Translations under genes and position numbers: made by a program
Notes under the pieces: model-generated
Database searches by the model: none
Told to the model about the DNA's origin: nothing
Seen by the model: only the letters and a program-made list of their open reading frames with translations
Part shown: in pieces, positions 56,349 through 64,000 of the stretch
Position numbering within the stretch: the first letter of the stretch is position 1
Layout: every line of letters starts with the position of its first letter
DNA from: Alphaproteobacteria bacterium
Lineage (GTDB): Bacteria; Pseudomonadota; Alphaproteobacteria; UBA9219; RFNS01
Reading direction: 5' to 3'
DNA length: 64,000 bases
NCBI GenBank assembly: GCA_016124955.1
Contig: WGMR01000006.1
Coordinates: 1 to 64,000, forward strand

Positions 56349-57041
56349 ATGAGCAAACTGTTCACAGTCATCCTTGCAACCATGCTGCTGGCAACGTTGC
56401 CGGCCATGGCCGCGACCGAAATGAACGGCAAGGACGACAAGACCGCCGGCATCACCACGCCGCGCGCCGACAAGGCTGCGCCGGCGGCCGACAAGAAATC
56501 CGCCACGGAAGCGAGCGCGATCGTCAGCGCATTCTATGAGAAGTTGCAGGCCGTCATGGAACAGGGCGACAAGCTCGGTTTCGAAGGCCGCTATGAACAG
56601 TTGAAGCCTGTGGTCGAGAAAGCGTTCGACCTTCAGCAGATGACCCGCTTCGCCGTCGGCCCTTCATGGAACAAGGTCACGGCCGAGGAACAGGGCAAGC
56701 TGGTCGATGCCTTTTCCGCTTTCAGCGTGGCCAATTACGCAACCCGCTTCAAGGCCTATCATGGCGAACAGTTTCTTGTGGGCGGCGAACATGAAGCCCA
56801 TGGCGGCGGCCTGATTGTGCAAACCACCCTGCTGCCCAAGAATGACGGCCCCGTGATGTTGAACTACCTGATGCGCAAGGACGAAAAGGGCAAATGGCGT
56901 ATCACCGACGTTTACCTTGACGCCACCATCAGCGAGCTGGCGACGCGCCGCGCCGAGTTCAGCTCGATCGTCAGCCGCGAGGGCGTTGATACGCTGATCA
57001 GCACGCTGGGCAAGAAAACCCAGGCGATGCGCGAGTCATAA
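56349..57041 (+). CDS. MlaC/HpnM-like periplasmic lipid-binding protein
   Basis: 230 residues with a signal peptide (VILATMLLATLPAMAA). The MlaC/Ttg2D pattern is visible: ASAIVSAFYEKLQAVMEQ, VEKAFDLQQMTRFAVGPSWNKVTAEEQGKLVDAFSAFSVANYATRF and WRITDVYLDATISELATRRAEFSSIV. MlaC shuttles phospholipids between the outer and inner membrane; HpnM is its homologue in hopanoid clusters. Position after dxs makes the hopanoid reading attractive, but no squalene-hopene cyclase or other hpn gene is in the window. Good ribosome-binding site (GGGAGCGTACATA). Confidence 0.85.
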   Translation: MSKLFTVILATMLLATLPAMAATEMNGKDDKTAGITTPRADKAAPAADKKSATEASAIVSAFYEKLQAVMEQGDKLGFEGRYEQLKPVVEKAFDLQQMTRFAVGPSWNKVTAEEQGKLVDAFSAFSVANYATRFKAYHGEQFLVGGEHEAHGGGLIVQTTLLPKNDGPVMLNYLMRKDEKGKWRITDVYLDATISELATRRAEFSSIVSREGVDTLISTLGKKTQAMRES

Positions 57042-57128
57042 GGCCGCCGCCGCGCTTTTGCCACTTTCCTGATGCATGGCTGGCCGGCACGCTATAATGC
57101 TGCACCGCTCAATGCATCCTGATTTTCC

Positions 57129-59723
57129 ATGACCTTCCGCATCGCCGCCATCACGGCACTTGTTGTGCTTGTAAATTTCGCGCTCTGGTCGCTGGTGAAC
57201 CCCGGCACGCCCGAACGGCCATGGGCCGGGCAGATCAACGGGCTTTCCTATAACCCGTACCGCGACGGCGGCAACCCGCAAAACGGCGATTGGGCCGGCG
57301 CGAGCCAGATCGACCGGGATATGCAGATCCTTGCCGGCCATGTGGGAAGCGTACGCACATACAGCAGCACGCAGGGCATGGAAGCCGTGCCGGTGCTGGC
57401 GACCAAATATAACATTGATGTCGTGATGGGCGCGTGGGTCGATAGCATCCCGGCAACCAACGAACGCGAAATCGCGAACCTTATCAACGCCGTCCACAAT
57501 AACGCCAACATCAAGCGCGCGATCGTCGGCAACGAAGCGGTTCTGCGCGACGATATCGGCATCGAAGACCTGATCGGCCTGATCGAGCGCGTCAAGCGGC
57601 AAGTTAGCATCCCGGTTTCAACCGCCGAGCCGTGGCATGTGTGGTTAAAACACCCGGAGCTTGCCGATGCGGTCGATTACATCGTGATCCATACACTGCC
57701 TTACTGGGAAGGCATCAATATCGACGAAGCCGTGCCTTACGTAATGGCGCGCTACGAAGATGTGCAGCAGGCTTTTCCGGGCAAGCATGTCGTGATCGGC
57801 GAAGTCGGCTGGCCGAGCGAAGGGCAATGGGTCAAGGCGGCCGAACCTTCGCGCATCAATCAGGCCAAGTTCATCCGCACTTTCTTGAACACCGCCACCG
57901 AAAAGCAGATCGATTATTCGGTTGTCGAAGCCTTCGACCAGCCGTGGAAGCGCCGGATCGAAGGCACGGTCGGATCGCATTGGGGTATTTGGGACCGCAA
58001 CGGCCACACCAAGTTTCCCATGAGCGGCGAGATCGTGGAGGAGAGCAACTGGCAGTTTTCCTGCCTGATCGCGACCCTGCTCGCGCTCGGCCCCATGCTG
58101 TGGTTTTTGCGCCGCCAAAGGGCGCTTAAACCCGCCGGGCAGGCTTTTTATGCCGGGCTGATCATGGCGGTCGCGTCCGTGCTTGTGTGGGCGGCGCAGG
58201 CGGCAATGGCCGAACACATCATCAGCGCCAATTCGCTTGCGTGGGTCGGACTGGTGGCGGCGCAGATCGTGCTGCTCGCGGTTCTGCTGGTGGACGGTTT
58301 CGAGCTGACCGAAGTTGTGTGGTCGAACCGCTGGCGGCGGCATTTCGAACCGCACGACTGGCAGCCGCCGCCGGACGCGCCCAAGGTTTCGATCCATGTG
58401 CCTTGCTACAACGAGCCGCCGCAAATGGTCATTGAGACGCTGAATGCGCTTGCGGCGCTCGATTATCCGAATTTCGAGGTTCTGGTGATCGACAACAACA
58501 CCCGCGACGAGGCGATCTGGAAACCGCTGGAAGACCATTGCGCCGCGCTTGGGCCGCGTTTCCGTTTCTTCCATTTGCCGCAATGGCCGGGCTATAAGGC
58601 GGGCGCGCTGAACTTCGCGCTTTCGCAAACGGCGGATGATGCCGCCATCATCGGCGTGATCGACAGCGATTACATCGTTTCGCCCGATTGGCTGCGCGCC
58701 ACCGTGCCGTATTTCGAGAAGCCCGATGTGGGATTTGTCCAAGCGCCGCAGGATTACCGCGACTGGCCGGGCGACCGTTTCAAAACCATGTGCCATTGGG
58801 AATATGCGGGCTTCTTCCATATCGGCATGGTGCAACGGAACGAACGCAACGCCATCATCCAGCACGGCACCATGACACTTATCCGCCGCGCCGCGCTGCT
58901 GCAGGTAGGCGGCTGGGCCGAATGGTGCATTTGCGAGGACGCCGAGCTTGGCCTGCGTATGTTCGAGGCCGGGCATGAGGCCGTTTATCTCAATCATTCC
59001 TTCGGCAAAGGGCTGATCCCTGATGGCTTTGCCGCCTATAAAACCCAGCGTTTCCGCTGGGCCTACGGGGCCGTGCAAATCGTGAAGCGGCATATGCGCA
59101 GCCTTATGCCGGGCGGGCAAGAGCTTACCACCGGCCAGCGCTATCACTTCGTTTCCGGCTGGCTGCCGTGGTTCGCCGACGCTGCGCACATTGTCTTCGC
59201 GGTGGCGGCGGTTTTCTGGTCGGCGCTTCTGATGCTCGGCTGGGTTGAATTTCCGCCTTCGGTGTTTCTTGTGCCGACGCTGAGCGTGTTTTTGTTCAAG
59301 GTTGTCGCGGGTCTCTGGCTATACAGCGAGCGCATAAAATGCCCTTGGAAAGACAGGCTCGGCGCCGCAATCGCCGGCATGGCGCTGACCCACGCGGTCG
59401 GCCGCGCCGTATGGCAAGGGCTTTTCACATCGAACAAACCGTTCTTCCGCACACCGAAATGCCGGGACAAACCCGCGATCATGCAGGGCCTTTTGATGGC
59501 GCGCGAGGAAATCATCCTGCTCGCACTGCTGCTAAGCGGGATCACGGCCGTGCTGGCCGGCTATGGGTTGCAAAATCACAGCGCCGTGCTGTGGGCATGC
59601 ATGATGCTCGTGCAATCACTGCCTTACTGGGCGGCGCTGTACACATCGATGGTCAACGCGCTGCCGCATTTCCGCGCGACAACGCCGCCGGGCGGTGATA
59701 CGCTTGCGACGCATGCCGCCTGA
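57129..59723 (+). CDS. GH17-GT2 fusion glucan synthase (NdvB-like)
   Basis: 864 residues. N-terminal membrane anchor, then a GH17 glucanase/transglucosylase domain (about residues 35-300) with acid/base in IVGNEAVLR and nucleophile in VIGEVGWPSEG. Several membrane helices (about 310-400) follow. The GT2 domain has PKVSIHVPCYNEPP, DNNTRDEA, IDSDYIVSPDW, CEDAELGLRMF and the processive motif QRFRWAYGA, followed by C-terminal membrane helices. The same architecture and length occur in Pseudomonas aeruginosa NdvB, which makes cyclic beta-glucans involved in biofilm drug tolerance. Probably makes a beta-1,3/1,6-glucan and cyclises or trims it. The cytochrome b561 gene overlaps its end by 11 bp. Confidence 0.88.
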   Translation: MTFRIAAITALVVLVNFALWSLVNPGTPERPWAGQINGLSYNPYRDGGNPQNGDWAGASQIDRDMQILAGHVGSVRTYSSTQGMEAVPVLATKYNIDVVMGAWVDSIPATNEREIANLINAVHNNANIKRAIVGNEAVLRDDIGIEDLIGLIERVKRQVSIPVSTAEPWHVWLKHPELADAVDYIVIHTLPYWEGINIDEAVPYVMARYEDVQQAFPGKHVVIGEVGWPSEGQWVKAAEPSRINQAKFIRTFLNTATEKQIDYSVVEAFDQPWKRRIEGTVGSHWGIWDRNGHTKFPMSGEIVEESNWQFSCLIATLLALGPMLWFLRRQRALKPAGQAFYAGLIMAVASVLVWAAQAAMAEHIISANSLAWVGLVAAQIVLLAVLLVDGFELTEVVWSNRWRRHFEPHDWQPPPDAPKVSIHVPCYNEPPQMVIETLNALAALDYPNFEVLVIDNNTRDEAIWKPLEDHCAALGPRFRFFHLPQWPGYKAGALNFALSQTADDAAIIGVIDSDYIVSPDWLRATVPYFEKPDVGFVQAPQDYRDWPGDRFKTMCHWEYAGFFHIGMVQRNERNAIIQHGTMTLIRRAALLQVGGWAEWCICEDAELGLRMFEAGHEAVYLNHSFGKGLIPDGFAAYKTQRFRWAYGAVQIVKRHMRSLMPGGQELTTGQRYHFVSGWLPWFADAAHIVFAVAAVFWSALLMLGWVEFPPSVFLVPTLSVFLFKVVAGLWLYSERIKCPWKDRLGAAIAGMALTHAVGRAVWQGLFTSNKPFFRTPKCRDKPAIMQGLLMAREEIILLALLLSGITAVLAGYGLQNHSAVLWACMMLVQSLPYWAALYTSMVNALPHFRATTPPGGDTLATHAA

Positions 59724-60381
59724 AAAACAAATATCCCAACTGTGGGACCTGCCGCTGCGCCTGTTTCACTGGCTGCTTGTCGCGCTTGTGATCGCCGCTT
59801 ATGTCACCGCGCTTCTGGAAATGACGGGCTTGCACATGGCGCTTGGACAGATCACGCTTGCGCTGCTTCTATTCCGTATTTTGTGGGGTTTTTTCGGCAG
59901 CGAGACCGCACGTTTTTCCGGTTTCGTGCGCGGCTGGCGTGCCGTTCTGGCCTATGCTTCCGGGCTTTTTTCGCGCCGCGCAACGCCGCACCGCGGCCAC
60001 AACCCCATGGGTGGCTGGGCCGTGCTGGCCATGCTGTTGGCGTTGTTTGCGCAAACGGGATCGGGCCTTTTCAGCAACGACGACATATTTTCGGAAGGGC
60101 CGCTTGCGCATCTTGTGAGCAAGGAAGCGAGCCACACGGCCACCGGCGTGCACGAATTCAACTTCTATTTTATTCTGCTGCCGCTTCTGGGCCTGCATAT
60201 CGCGGCGGTGCTTTTCTATCTATTGTGGAAAAAGCACAATCTGATCACGCCGATGATCACGGGACGCGATAAAGCCTTGAGCGGCACGGTCGGGCAGATG
60301 TCGCGCGGGCGCATAATGGCGCGCGCAGCCTTGTGCCTCGCGGTTGCCGCAGGCACGGTTATCGCGCTTACGAAACTCTAG
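59713..60381 (+). CDS. Cytochrome b561-type membrane protein
   Basis: 222 residues with about four to five membrane helices. Haem-ligand histidines are in LRLFHWLLVALV (first helix), HEFNFYFILLPLLGLHIAAVLFY and the intermediate loop (HNPMGGWAVL). The family shuttles electrons from cytosolic donors or quinols to periplasmic acceptors. A cytochrome c' gene lies tail-to-tail immediately downstream. ATG 59713 overlaps the glucan synthase stop by 11 bp; this start has no strong Shine-Dalgarno and may depend on translational coupling. Confidence 0.85.
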   Translation: MPPEKQISQLWDLPLRLFHWLLVALVIAAYVTALLEMTGLHMALGQITLALLLFRILWGFFGSETARFSGFVRGWRAVLAYASGLFSRRATPHRGHNPMGGWAVLAMLLALFAQTGSGLFSNDDIFSEGPLAHLVSKEASHTATGVHEFNFYFILLPLLGLHIAAVLFYLLWKKHNLITPMITGRDKALSGTVGQMSRGRIMARAALCLAVAAGTVIALTKL

Positions 60382-60834
60382 TCAATCTCTGTATGTCTGG
60401 TGGCAAGCCTTGCAGGTCGCGACCGTAGCTTTGATCTGATCAGGCAGCGCCTTGATATCATTCGCATCCGCTATTGCCTGTATTTTGGCAACTTCGGCTT
60501 TGAACGCATTCTGCGCCTTTACGAAGCCTTCCGGATCTTCCCAGACTTTCTTGCTCGCGGTCGTGCGCTCGGCGCCCTGATCGGTACCTGCACCGAAGGC
60601 CTGCCAGGGCATATCGGCCAGCGCCGTCATGGCGCCGGCGTGGAAGGTAAGGTCTTGGTCGTACACGCCGGGGTTTTGGGCAATCACACTAAGTGCGCCA
60701 AAATGGGCACCGATGGCGCTGAGCACCTGTTTGCGGTAGCGGATCGCAACATCCGGGCTGATTTGCGCAGCCACGCCGCCGGCCACCATGACGACGGCCA
60801 TCACGACACCTGTCATAAGAAGAAAACGCCGCAT
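60382..60834 (-). CDS. Cytochrome c' (c-556 family)
   Basis: 150 residues with a signal peptide (LLMTGVVMAVVMVAGGVAA). A four-helix bundle protein in which the haem site CKACHQTYRD lies close to the C-terminus, as in all cytochromes c'. The N-terminal helix carries RYRKQVLSAIGAHFGALS, matching the conserved R.....M/IGAHF pattern. These proteins bind NO or CO or act as minor electron carriers. Start ATG 60834 has an excellent GGGAGG. Convergent with cytochrome b561, with no gap. Confidence 0.9.
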   Translation of the reverse strand: MRRFLLMTGVVMAVVMVAGGVAAQISPDVAIRYRKQVLSAIGAHFGALSVIAQNPGVYDQDLTFHAGAMTALADMPWQAFGAGTDQGAERTTASKKVWEDPEGFVKAQNAFKAEVAKIQAIADANDIKALPDQIKATVATCKACHQTYRD

Positions 60835-60915
60835 GCAGAACCTCCCTTTACCCGGTAGCCTATCAGCATAACCGATCATAGTGGCGGAAAAATGGTAAAA
60901 TAATCCGGCCCGCCC

Positions 60916-62232
60916 TTATTTGCCCGGCCCGTCTTCCGGCAAGGACGGAGCGGGTACAATCAGCACCTTATCGACACGGCGGTTGTCCATATCCATAACC
61001 TCGAACCGCGCGCCCTGCCATTCAAAATGGTCGCCTTCCGTGGGGATACGCCCCAGCTGCGCCAGCATAAAGCCGGCGAGCGTATGGTAATCACCCCCGG
61101 CGATCATCAGCCCGCGCAGGCCGGTGCCGGACTCCACTTCGTCGATCGGCATCAGGCCGTCTATCAGCCAGCTGCCATCTTCGCGCTGCACAGGCTTGGT
61201 ATCGTCATTCTGTTGCCCGGTTTCCGGCATTTCACCGGCGATGCCGGAGAGAATATCGGTCACCGTCACCATACCTTCGACCGTGCCGTATTCGTCGATC
61301 ACGATTGCCTGATGCTGGCCGGATTTCTTGAACTGATCGAGCAGATCCATCACCGGCGTGGTATCGGGCACGATCAGCGCCTTGCGCTGCACCGCCGCGA
61401 TATCGAGTGGCTTGCCCGCTAGCATAAGATTGAGCAGATCCTTGGTATAGACGACGCCCGTGACTTCCTTCAGATCCCCGCGCGCGACCGGGAAACGGCT
61501 ATAACCGCTGCCGGAGACCAGCTTGCGTACTTCTTCGGGCGATTCGTCGATGCCGAGCCAGACCATATCGATGCGCGGGGTCATAACGCTGCGCACCGAA
61601 CGGTCGGCAAGCCGCATCACGCCTTCGAGCATCTGTTTTTCGGCCTGCGCGAACACGCCAAGCTGTGCGCCTTCGGTGATCAGTTGCTTGACCTCTTCTT
61701 CCGTGACCGCCCTTGTCTGGTCACCGCCAAGGCCGATCAGATGCAAGCACCAATCGGTCGAGGCCTTGAGCAGCCAGACCACCGGCCGCGTCACGGTCGC
61801 GAACACCAGAAGGAAGGGCGCGAGCCGCGCCGCGATAATTTCGGCCCGTGCGACGCCAATACGCTTGGGCACCAGCTCACCGATAAACAGTGTGAAATAG
61901 GAAACGCAGGCAACCACGATTGTCATGGCCAAGGAGCCGCCGTTTGGCGCGATCCAGGCAAAGCCATCGAGCCAGATGCCAAGCTCTTCCGCAAAGGTCG
62001 CGCCGCTGAAGGTGCCGGTCCCTATGCTAACGACCGTCATCGCCGTCTGGATGGTGGAAAGAAACAGGCTTGGATCCTGCAGCAGCTTCAGCGCCTGCCG
62101 GGCGCCGGGATAGCGGTCATCCGCCATTTGCTGCAGCAAGGCGCGGCGCGATGTAAAAACCGCCAGTTCCGCCATGGCAAAGAAGCCGTTCAACAGAATC
62201 AGCAACCCGACAATGATGTATTCCCAATGCAC
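60916..62232 (-). CDS. CNNM/CorC-HlyC family membrane protein
   Basis: 438 residues. N-terminal DUF21 domain with three to four helices (IIVGLLILLNGFFAMAELAVFTSRRALLQ), then two CBS domains (SVMTPRIDMVWLGIDESPEEV and LMDLLDQFKKSGQHQAIVIDEYGTVEGMVTVTDIL), then the CorC/HlyC C-terminal domain (SWLIDGLMPIDEVE). Such proteins regulate Mg2+/Co2+ efflux; a link to haemolysis is historical. ATG 62232. exoD lies 18 bp upstream on the same strand. Confidence 0.93.
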   Translation of the reverse strand: MHWEYIIVGLLILLNGFFAMAELAVFTSRRALLQQMADDRYPGARQALKLLQDPSLFLSTIQTAMTVVSIGTGTFSGATFAEELGIWLDGFAWIAPNGGSLAMTIVVACVSYFTLFIGELVPKRIGVARAEIIAARLAPFLLVFATVTRPVVWLLKASTDWCLHLIGLGGDQTRAVTEEEVKQLITEGAQLGVFAQAEKQMLEGVMRLADRSVRSVMTPRIDMVWLGIDESPEEVRKLVSGSGYSRFPVARGDLKEVTGVVYTKDLLNLMLAGKPLDIAAVQRKALIVPDTTPVMDLLDQFKKSGQHQAIVIDEYGTVEGMVTVTDILSGIAGEMPETGQQNDDTKPVQREDGSWLIDGLMPIDEVESGTGLRGLMIAGGDYHTLAGFMLAQLGRIPTEGDHFEWQGARFEVMDMDNRRVDKVLIVPAPSLPEDGPGK

Positions 62233-62250
62233 GCAGCGCTTATCCTTCGG

Positions 62251-62886
62251 TCAGGGCATGAAGTACAGCAAGGCCTTCATGATAGAGCCATAGAACAACG
62301 TAGCATAGACCATAGAAGCAATGCCCGCCAGCAGCCCGCCGATGATGCAGAAGCCGTCACGTTCAATGAGGCCGATCCCGATCAGGGTCAGCCCCAGCGC
62401 GGGCATGAAATTGCCGAACAAAACGGGCAACATAAGCACCAGCGTGACAATGATGCACAGCGCGCCAAGGAAATGCTTGGCATAACGCCCCGTCAGCAAC
62501 ATCCAGCGCGGACGGAACAACCGTTCGACCTTGTTCAGATAGGGCGCCGCCTTGCCCACCACAGTCTGGAAGCTGCTGCGCTTGAATTCAATGCGGCCAA
62601 GAAACTTCGGCACCCACGGGCGATTGAAGCCGAGCATCATCTGCATCGCCAGCAAAAAAATGGGAAACCCGAGCACGGTCGAAACGCCGGGTATGCCGCC
62701 GAGGATCAGGTTCGGCAGCGCAAAAATGATGATCGTGACGCCGTGCGCGCGCGGCCCGAGCGCGGAGAGAAATTCAGCCAGCGTGAAGCGTTCGTTCTTC
62801 ACTTCGGCGATATAGTCTTCCAGCAACGCCGAAATAGTGCGTCGGTGCCGCGGCCTTATCTCTATAGGCAAGTTGCTCTGATTCAT
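62251..62886 (-). CDS. ExoD-family exopolysaccharide-related membrane protein
   Basis: 211 residues with four to five hydrophobic helices. ExoD hallmarks: FTLAEFLSALGPRAHGVTIIIFALPNLI, a PGVSTVLGFPIFLLAMQMMLG segment, then ALCIIVTLVLMLPVLFGNFMPALGLTLIGIGLIERDGFCIIGG. In Sinorhizobium exoD affects exopolysaccharide production and nodule invasion; mechanism unknown. ATG 62886 (MNQSNLPIEI) has no clear Shine-Dalgarno. Divergent from the TPR-OGT gene, 91 bp between starts. Confidence 0.85.
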   Translation of the reverse strand: MNQSNLPIEIRPRHRRTISALLEDYIAEVKNERFTLAEFLSALGPRAHGVTIIIFALPNLILGGIPGVSTVLGFPIFLLAMQMMLGFNRPWVPKFLGRIEFKRSSFQTVVGKAAPYLNKVERLFRPRWMLLTGRYAKHFLGALCIIVTLVLMLPVLFGNFMPALGLTLIGIGLIERDGFCIIGGLLAGIASMVYATLFYGSIMKALLYFMP

Positions 62887-62977
62887 TGTATGTATAAGAT
62901 CACCATGCTTTGTGACAGGGGTATGGCATGCAATGAGGTAAAAATCCAGTTGGTTAAGAGCCTGTTTGTTGGGAATG

Positions 62978-64000
62978 ATGGCCGAGCCAAAGCGCGAACG
63001 ATTTAACGAGATCATGCAGCATTACCGCGCCGGGGCGCTGCCCGAGGCGGCCGAGGCGGTAAGGCAGGCGCTTACGGTTTCGCCAAGCGATCTCAATTTC
63101 CTTCATCTTGACGGCATGATCGCGGCCGCGCGCGGCGACCACGGCCGGGCGGTCATGCAGTACCGGCTGGCGCTGGCGCAGCGCGGCGATTGGGCCGAGG
63201 CACGTTTCAATCTTGCGCTCAGCCTCATTGCCCAAAAACAGTATGACGAGGCCGAACGGACGCTCTCGGCCCTGACCAAGCTGCAACCGCAGATTGCGCA
63301 GTTCCACGAAACGCTGGCGCGCACGCAGCAAATGAGGGGCGACATACCCGCCGCCATCGCAGCGCTTACAGAAGCCGTAAAACTTGTGCCCGCCAACAAC
63401 GAATGGCAGGGCTGGCTCGCGCTATTGCGCCGCCAGATATGCGATTTCACTGAGCCGCCCGAAACCGTGCAGCTTCCGCCCGCCGCCGCGATCGTGCTGT
63501 GCGACGACCCGGATGCACAGCGCGCAGGCGCCGAGAATTACGCGGCACAAAAATTTTCATCCATCAAGCCGATGCCGCCACGCAGCCCCGCGGCGGGGGA
63601 ACGCATCCGCATAGGCTATATTTCTTCCGACCTGCATGCGCACGCAACTTCCTACCTTCTGGCCGGGCTGTTTGCGTTGCACGACCGCAGCAAGTTCGAG
63701 GTTTTCGTTTATAGCTACGGCATTGATGACGGTTCCGATATCCGCCAGCGCATCAAAGATACGACCGAACATTTCACCGATGTAAGCGCCCTGCGCGCCG
63801 CGCAAGTGGCGACGCAGATCAGGAAAGACGGGATCGATATTTTGATCGACCTGAAAGGCTATACGCGCGGCGGGCGGCTCGATATCCTCGCCTGCCGTCC
63901 CGCGCCGGTACAGATGCACTGGCTTGGCTTCCCCGGCACGCTGGGCGCAGGGTTTATCGATTATTTTATAGCCGACGCCGTGACGATCCCGCCCGAAAAC
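62978..64000 (+). CDS. TPR plus O-GlcNAc transferase-like (GT41) protein, cut by window end
   Basis: 341 codons visible; the gene continues past 64000. The N-terminal 150 residues contain TPR-like helices (ALPEAAEAVRQALTVSPSD, WAEARFNLALSLIAQKQYDEAE, IPAAIAALTEAVKLVPANNE). From about residue 205 the SPINDLY/OGT catalytic part begins: RIGYISSDLHAHATSYLL (first His-containing motif), VFVYSYG, then DILIDLKGYTRGGRLDIL and APVQMHWLGFPGTLGAGFIDYF. These match the bacterial OGT homologues, which glycosylate proteins, often flagellins, in the cytoplasm. Start ATG 62978 (or 62975 in another frame); in-frame start gives MAEPKRERFNEI. Confidence 0.9.
   Translation, partial: MAEPKRERFNEIMQHYRAGALPEAAEAVRQALTVSPSDLNFLHLDGMIAAARGDHGRAVMQYRLALAQRGDWAEARFNLALSLIAQKQYDEAERTLSALTKLQPQIAQFHETLARTQQMRGDIPAAIAALTEAVKLVPANNEWQGWLALLRRQICDFTEPPETVQLPPAAAIVLCDDPDAQRAGAENYAAQKFSSIKPMPPRSPAAGERIRIGYISSDLHAHATSYLLAGLFALHDRSKFEVFVYSYGIDDGSDIRQRIKDTTEHFTDVSALRAAQVATQIRKDGIDILIDLKGYTRGGRLDILACRPAPVQMHWLGFPGTLGAGFIDYFIADAVTIPPEN

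Overview
ORGANISM. The window is GC-rich, densely packed bacterial chromosome. Gene content points to an alphaproteobacterium: a BamF-like DUF3035 lipoprotein, an endonuclease-type MutL, the xseA/purD/tadA/rluB/rsmD neighbourhood, waaA-lpxK beside pmbA, a two-gene M16 peptidase operon, and TTAA-N7-TTAA sites of the kind bound by CtrA. Genus cannot be fixed from sequence alone. I see no phage, insertion sequence, CRISPR array or rRNA operon. Only one gene (6016-6468, just after a tRNA-Ala) has clearly foreign AT-rich composition. LAYOUT. 1-6 kb: tRNA-Glu, a GNAT-like protein, ettA, corA, folD, yggT, tRNA-Ala. 6-13 kb: the AT-rich orphan, a SPOUT methyltransferase, a thioesterase, a RumA-type methyltransferase, a pair of small membrane-anchored proteins, two tandem DUF2147 proteins, the phosphate pair DUF47-Pit, folE and a GNAT gene with a CtrA-like site. 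13-18 kb: tRNA-Arg, a GT2 glycosyltransferase with a leaderless-type promoter, a DegT-family aminotransferase, rplU-rpmA, an L,D-transpeptidase and ribF. 18-30 kb: ileS-lspA-DUF3035-M16-M16-pgi on the plus strand, a pentapeptide-repeat protein and mutL. 30-41 kb: rsmD and rluB (minus), tadA (plus), purD (minus), xseA (plus), then a long minus-strand run (read 5' to 3') of hybrid histidine kinase, REC-EAL regulator, pmbA, PlcP-like phosphoesterase, GT4 glycosyltransferase, waaA and lpxK. 44-49 kb: maeB, an ExoD-like protein, and two cupredoxins with an FTR1 iron permease. 49-54 kb: obg, a methyltransferase, tRNA-Val, a candidate small RNA, a uracil-DNA glycosylase-like protein and a Cys-rich secreted protein. 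54-64 kb: dxs behind a structured leader, an MlaC/HpnM-like protein, an NdvB-like GH17-GT2 fusion, cytochrome b561, cytochrome c', a CNNM/CorC protein, exoD, and a TPR-O-GlcNAc-transferase gene cut by the window end. HOW IT WORKS TOGETHER. Much of the window serves the cell envelope: lipid A-Kdo assembly (waaA, lpxK), possible phospholipid-to-glycolipid remodelling (PlcP-like plus GT4), lipoprotein maturation, Mla/hopanoid lipid transport, isoprenoid supply (dxs), glucan synthesis and peptidoglycan cross-linking. The rest is translation (four tRNAs, two ribosomal proteins, ileS, ettA, obg and RNA-modifying enzymes), DNA repair (mutL, xseA, UDG) and ion uptake (Mg, phosphate, iron). BEST LEADS. 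(1) A promoter at 47786-47814 whose 17-bp spacer is filled by a perfect TAAGAA-N3-TTCTTA operator, with a second copy exactly 30 bp upstream, in front of a cupredoxin-FTR1 iron module. (2) A roughly 97-nt candidate sRNA at 51564-51660 (minus) with promoter, two hairpins, an unpaired CUCCC segment and a strong terminator. (3) A dxs leader with mutually exclusive pairings.
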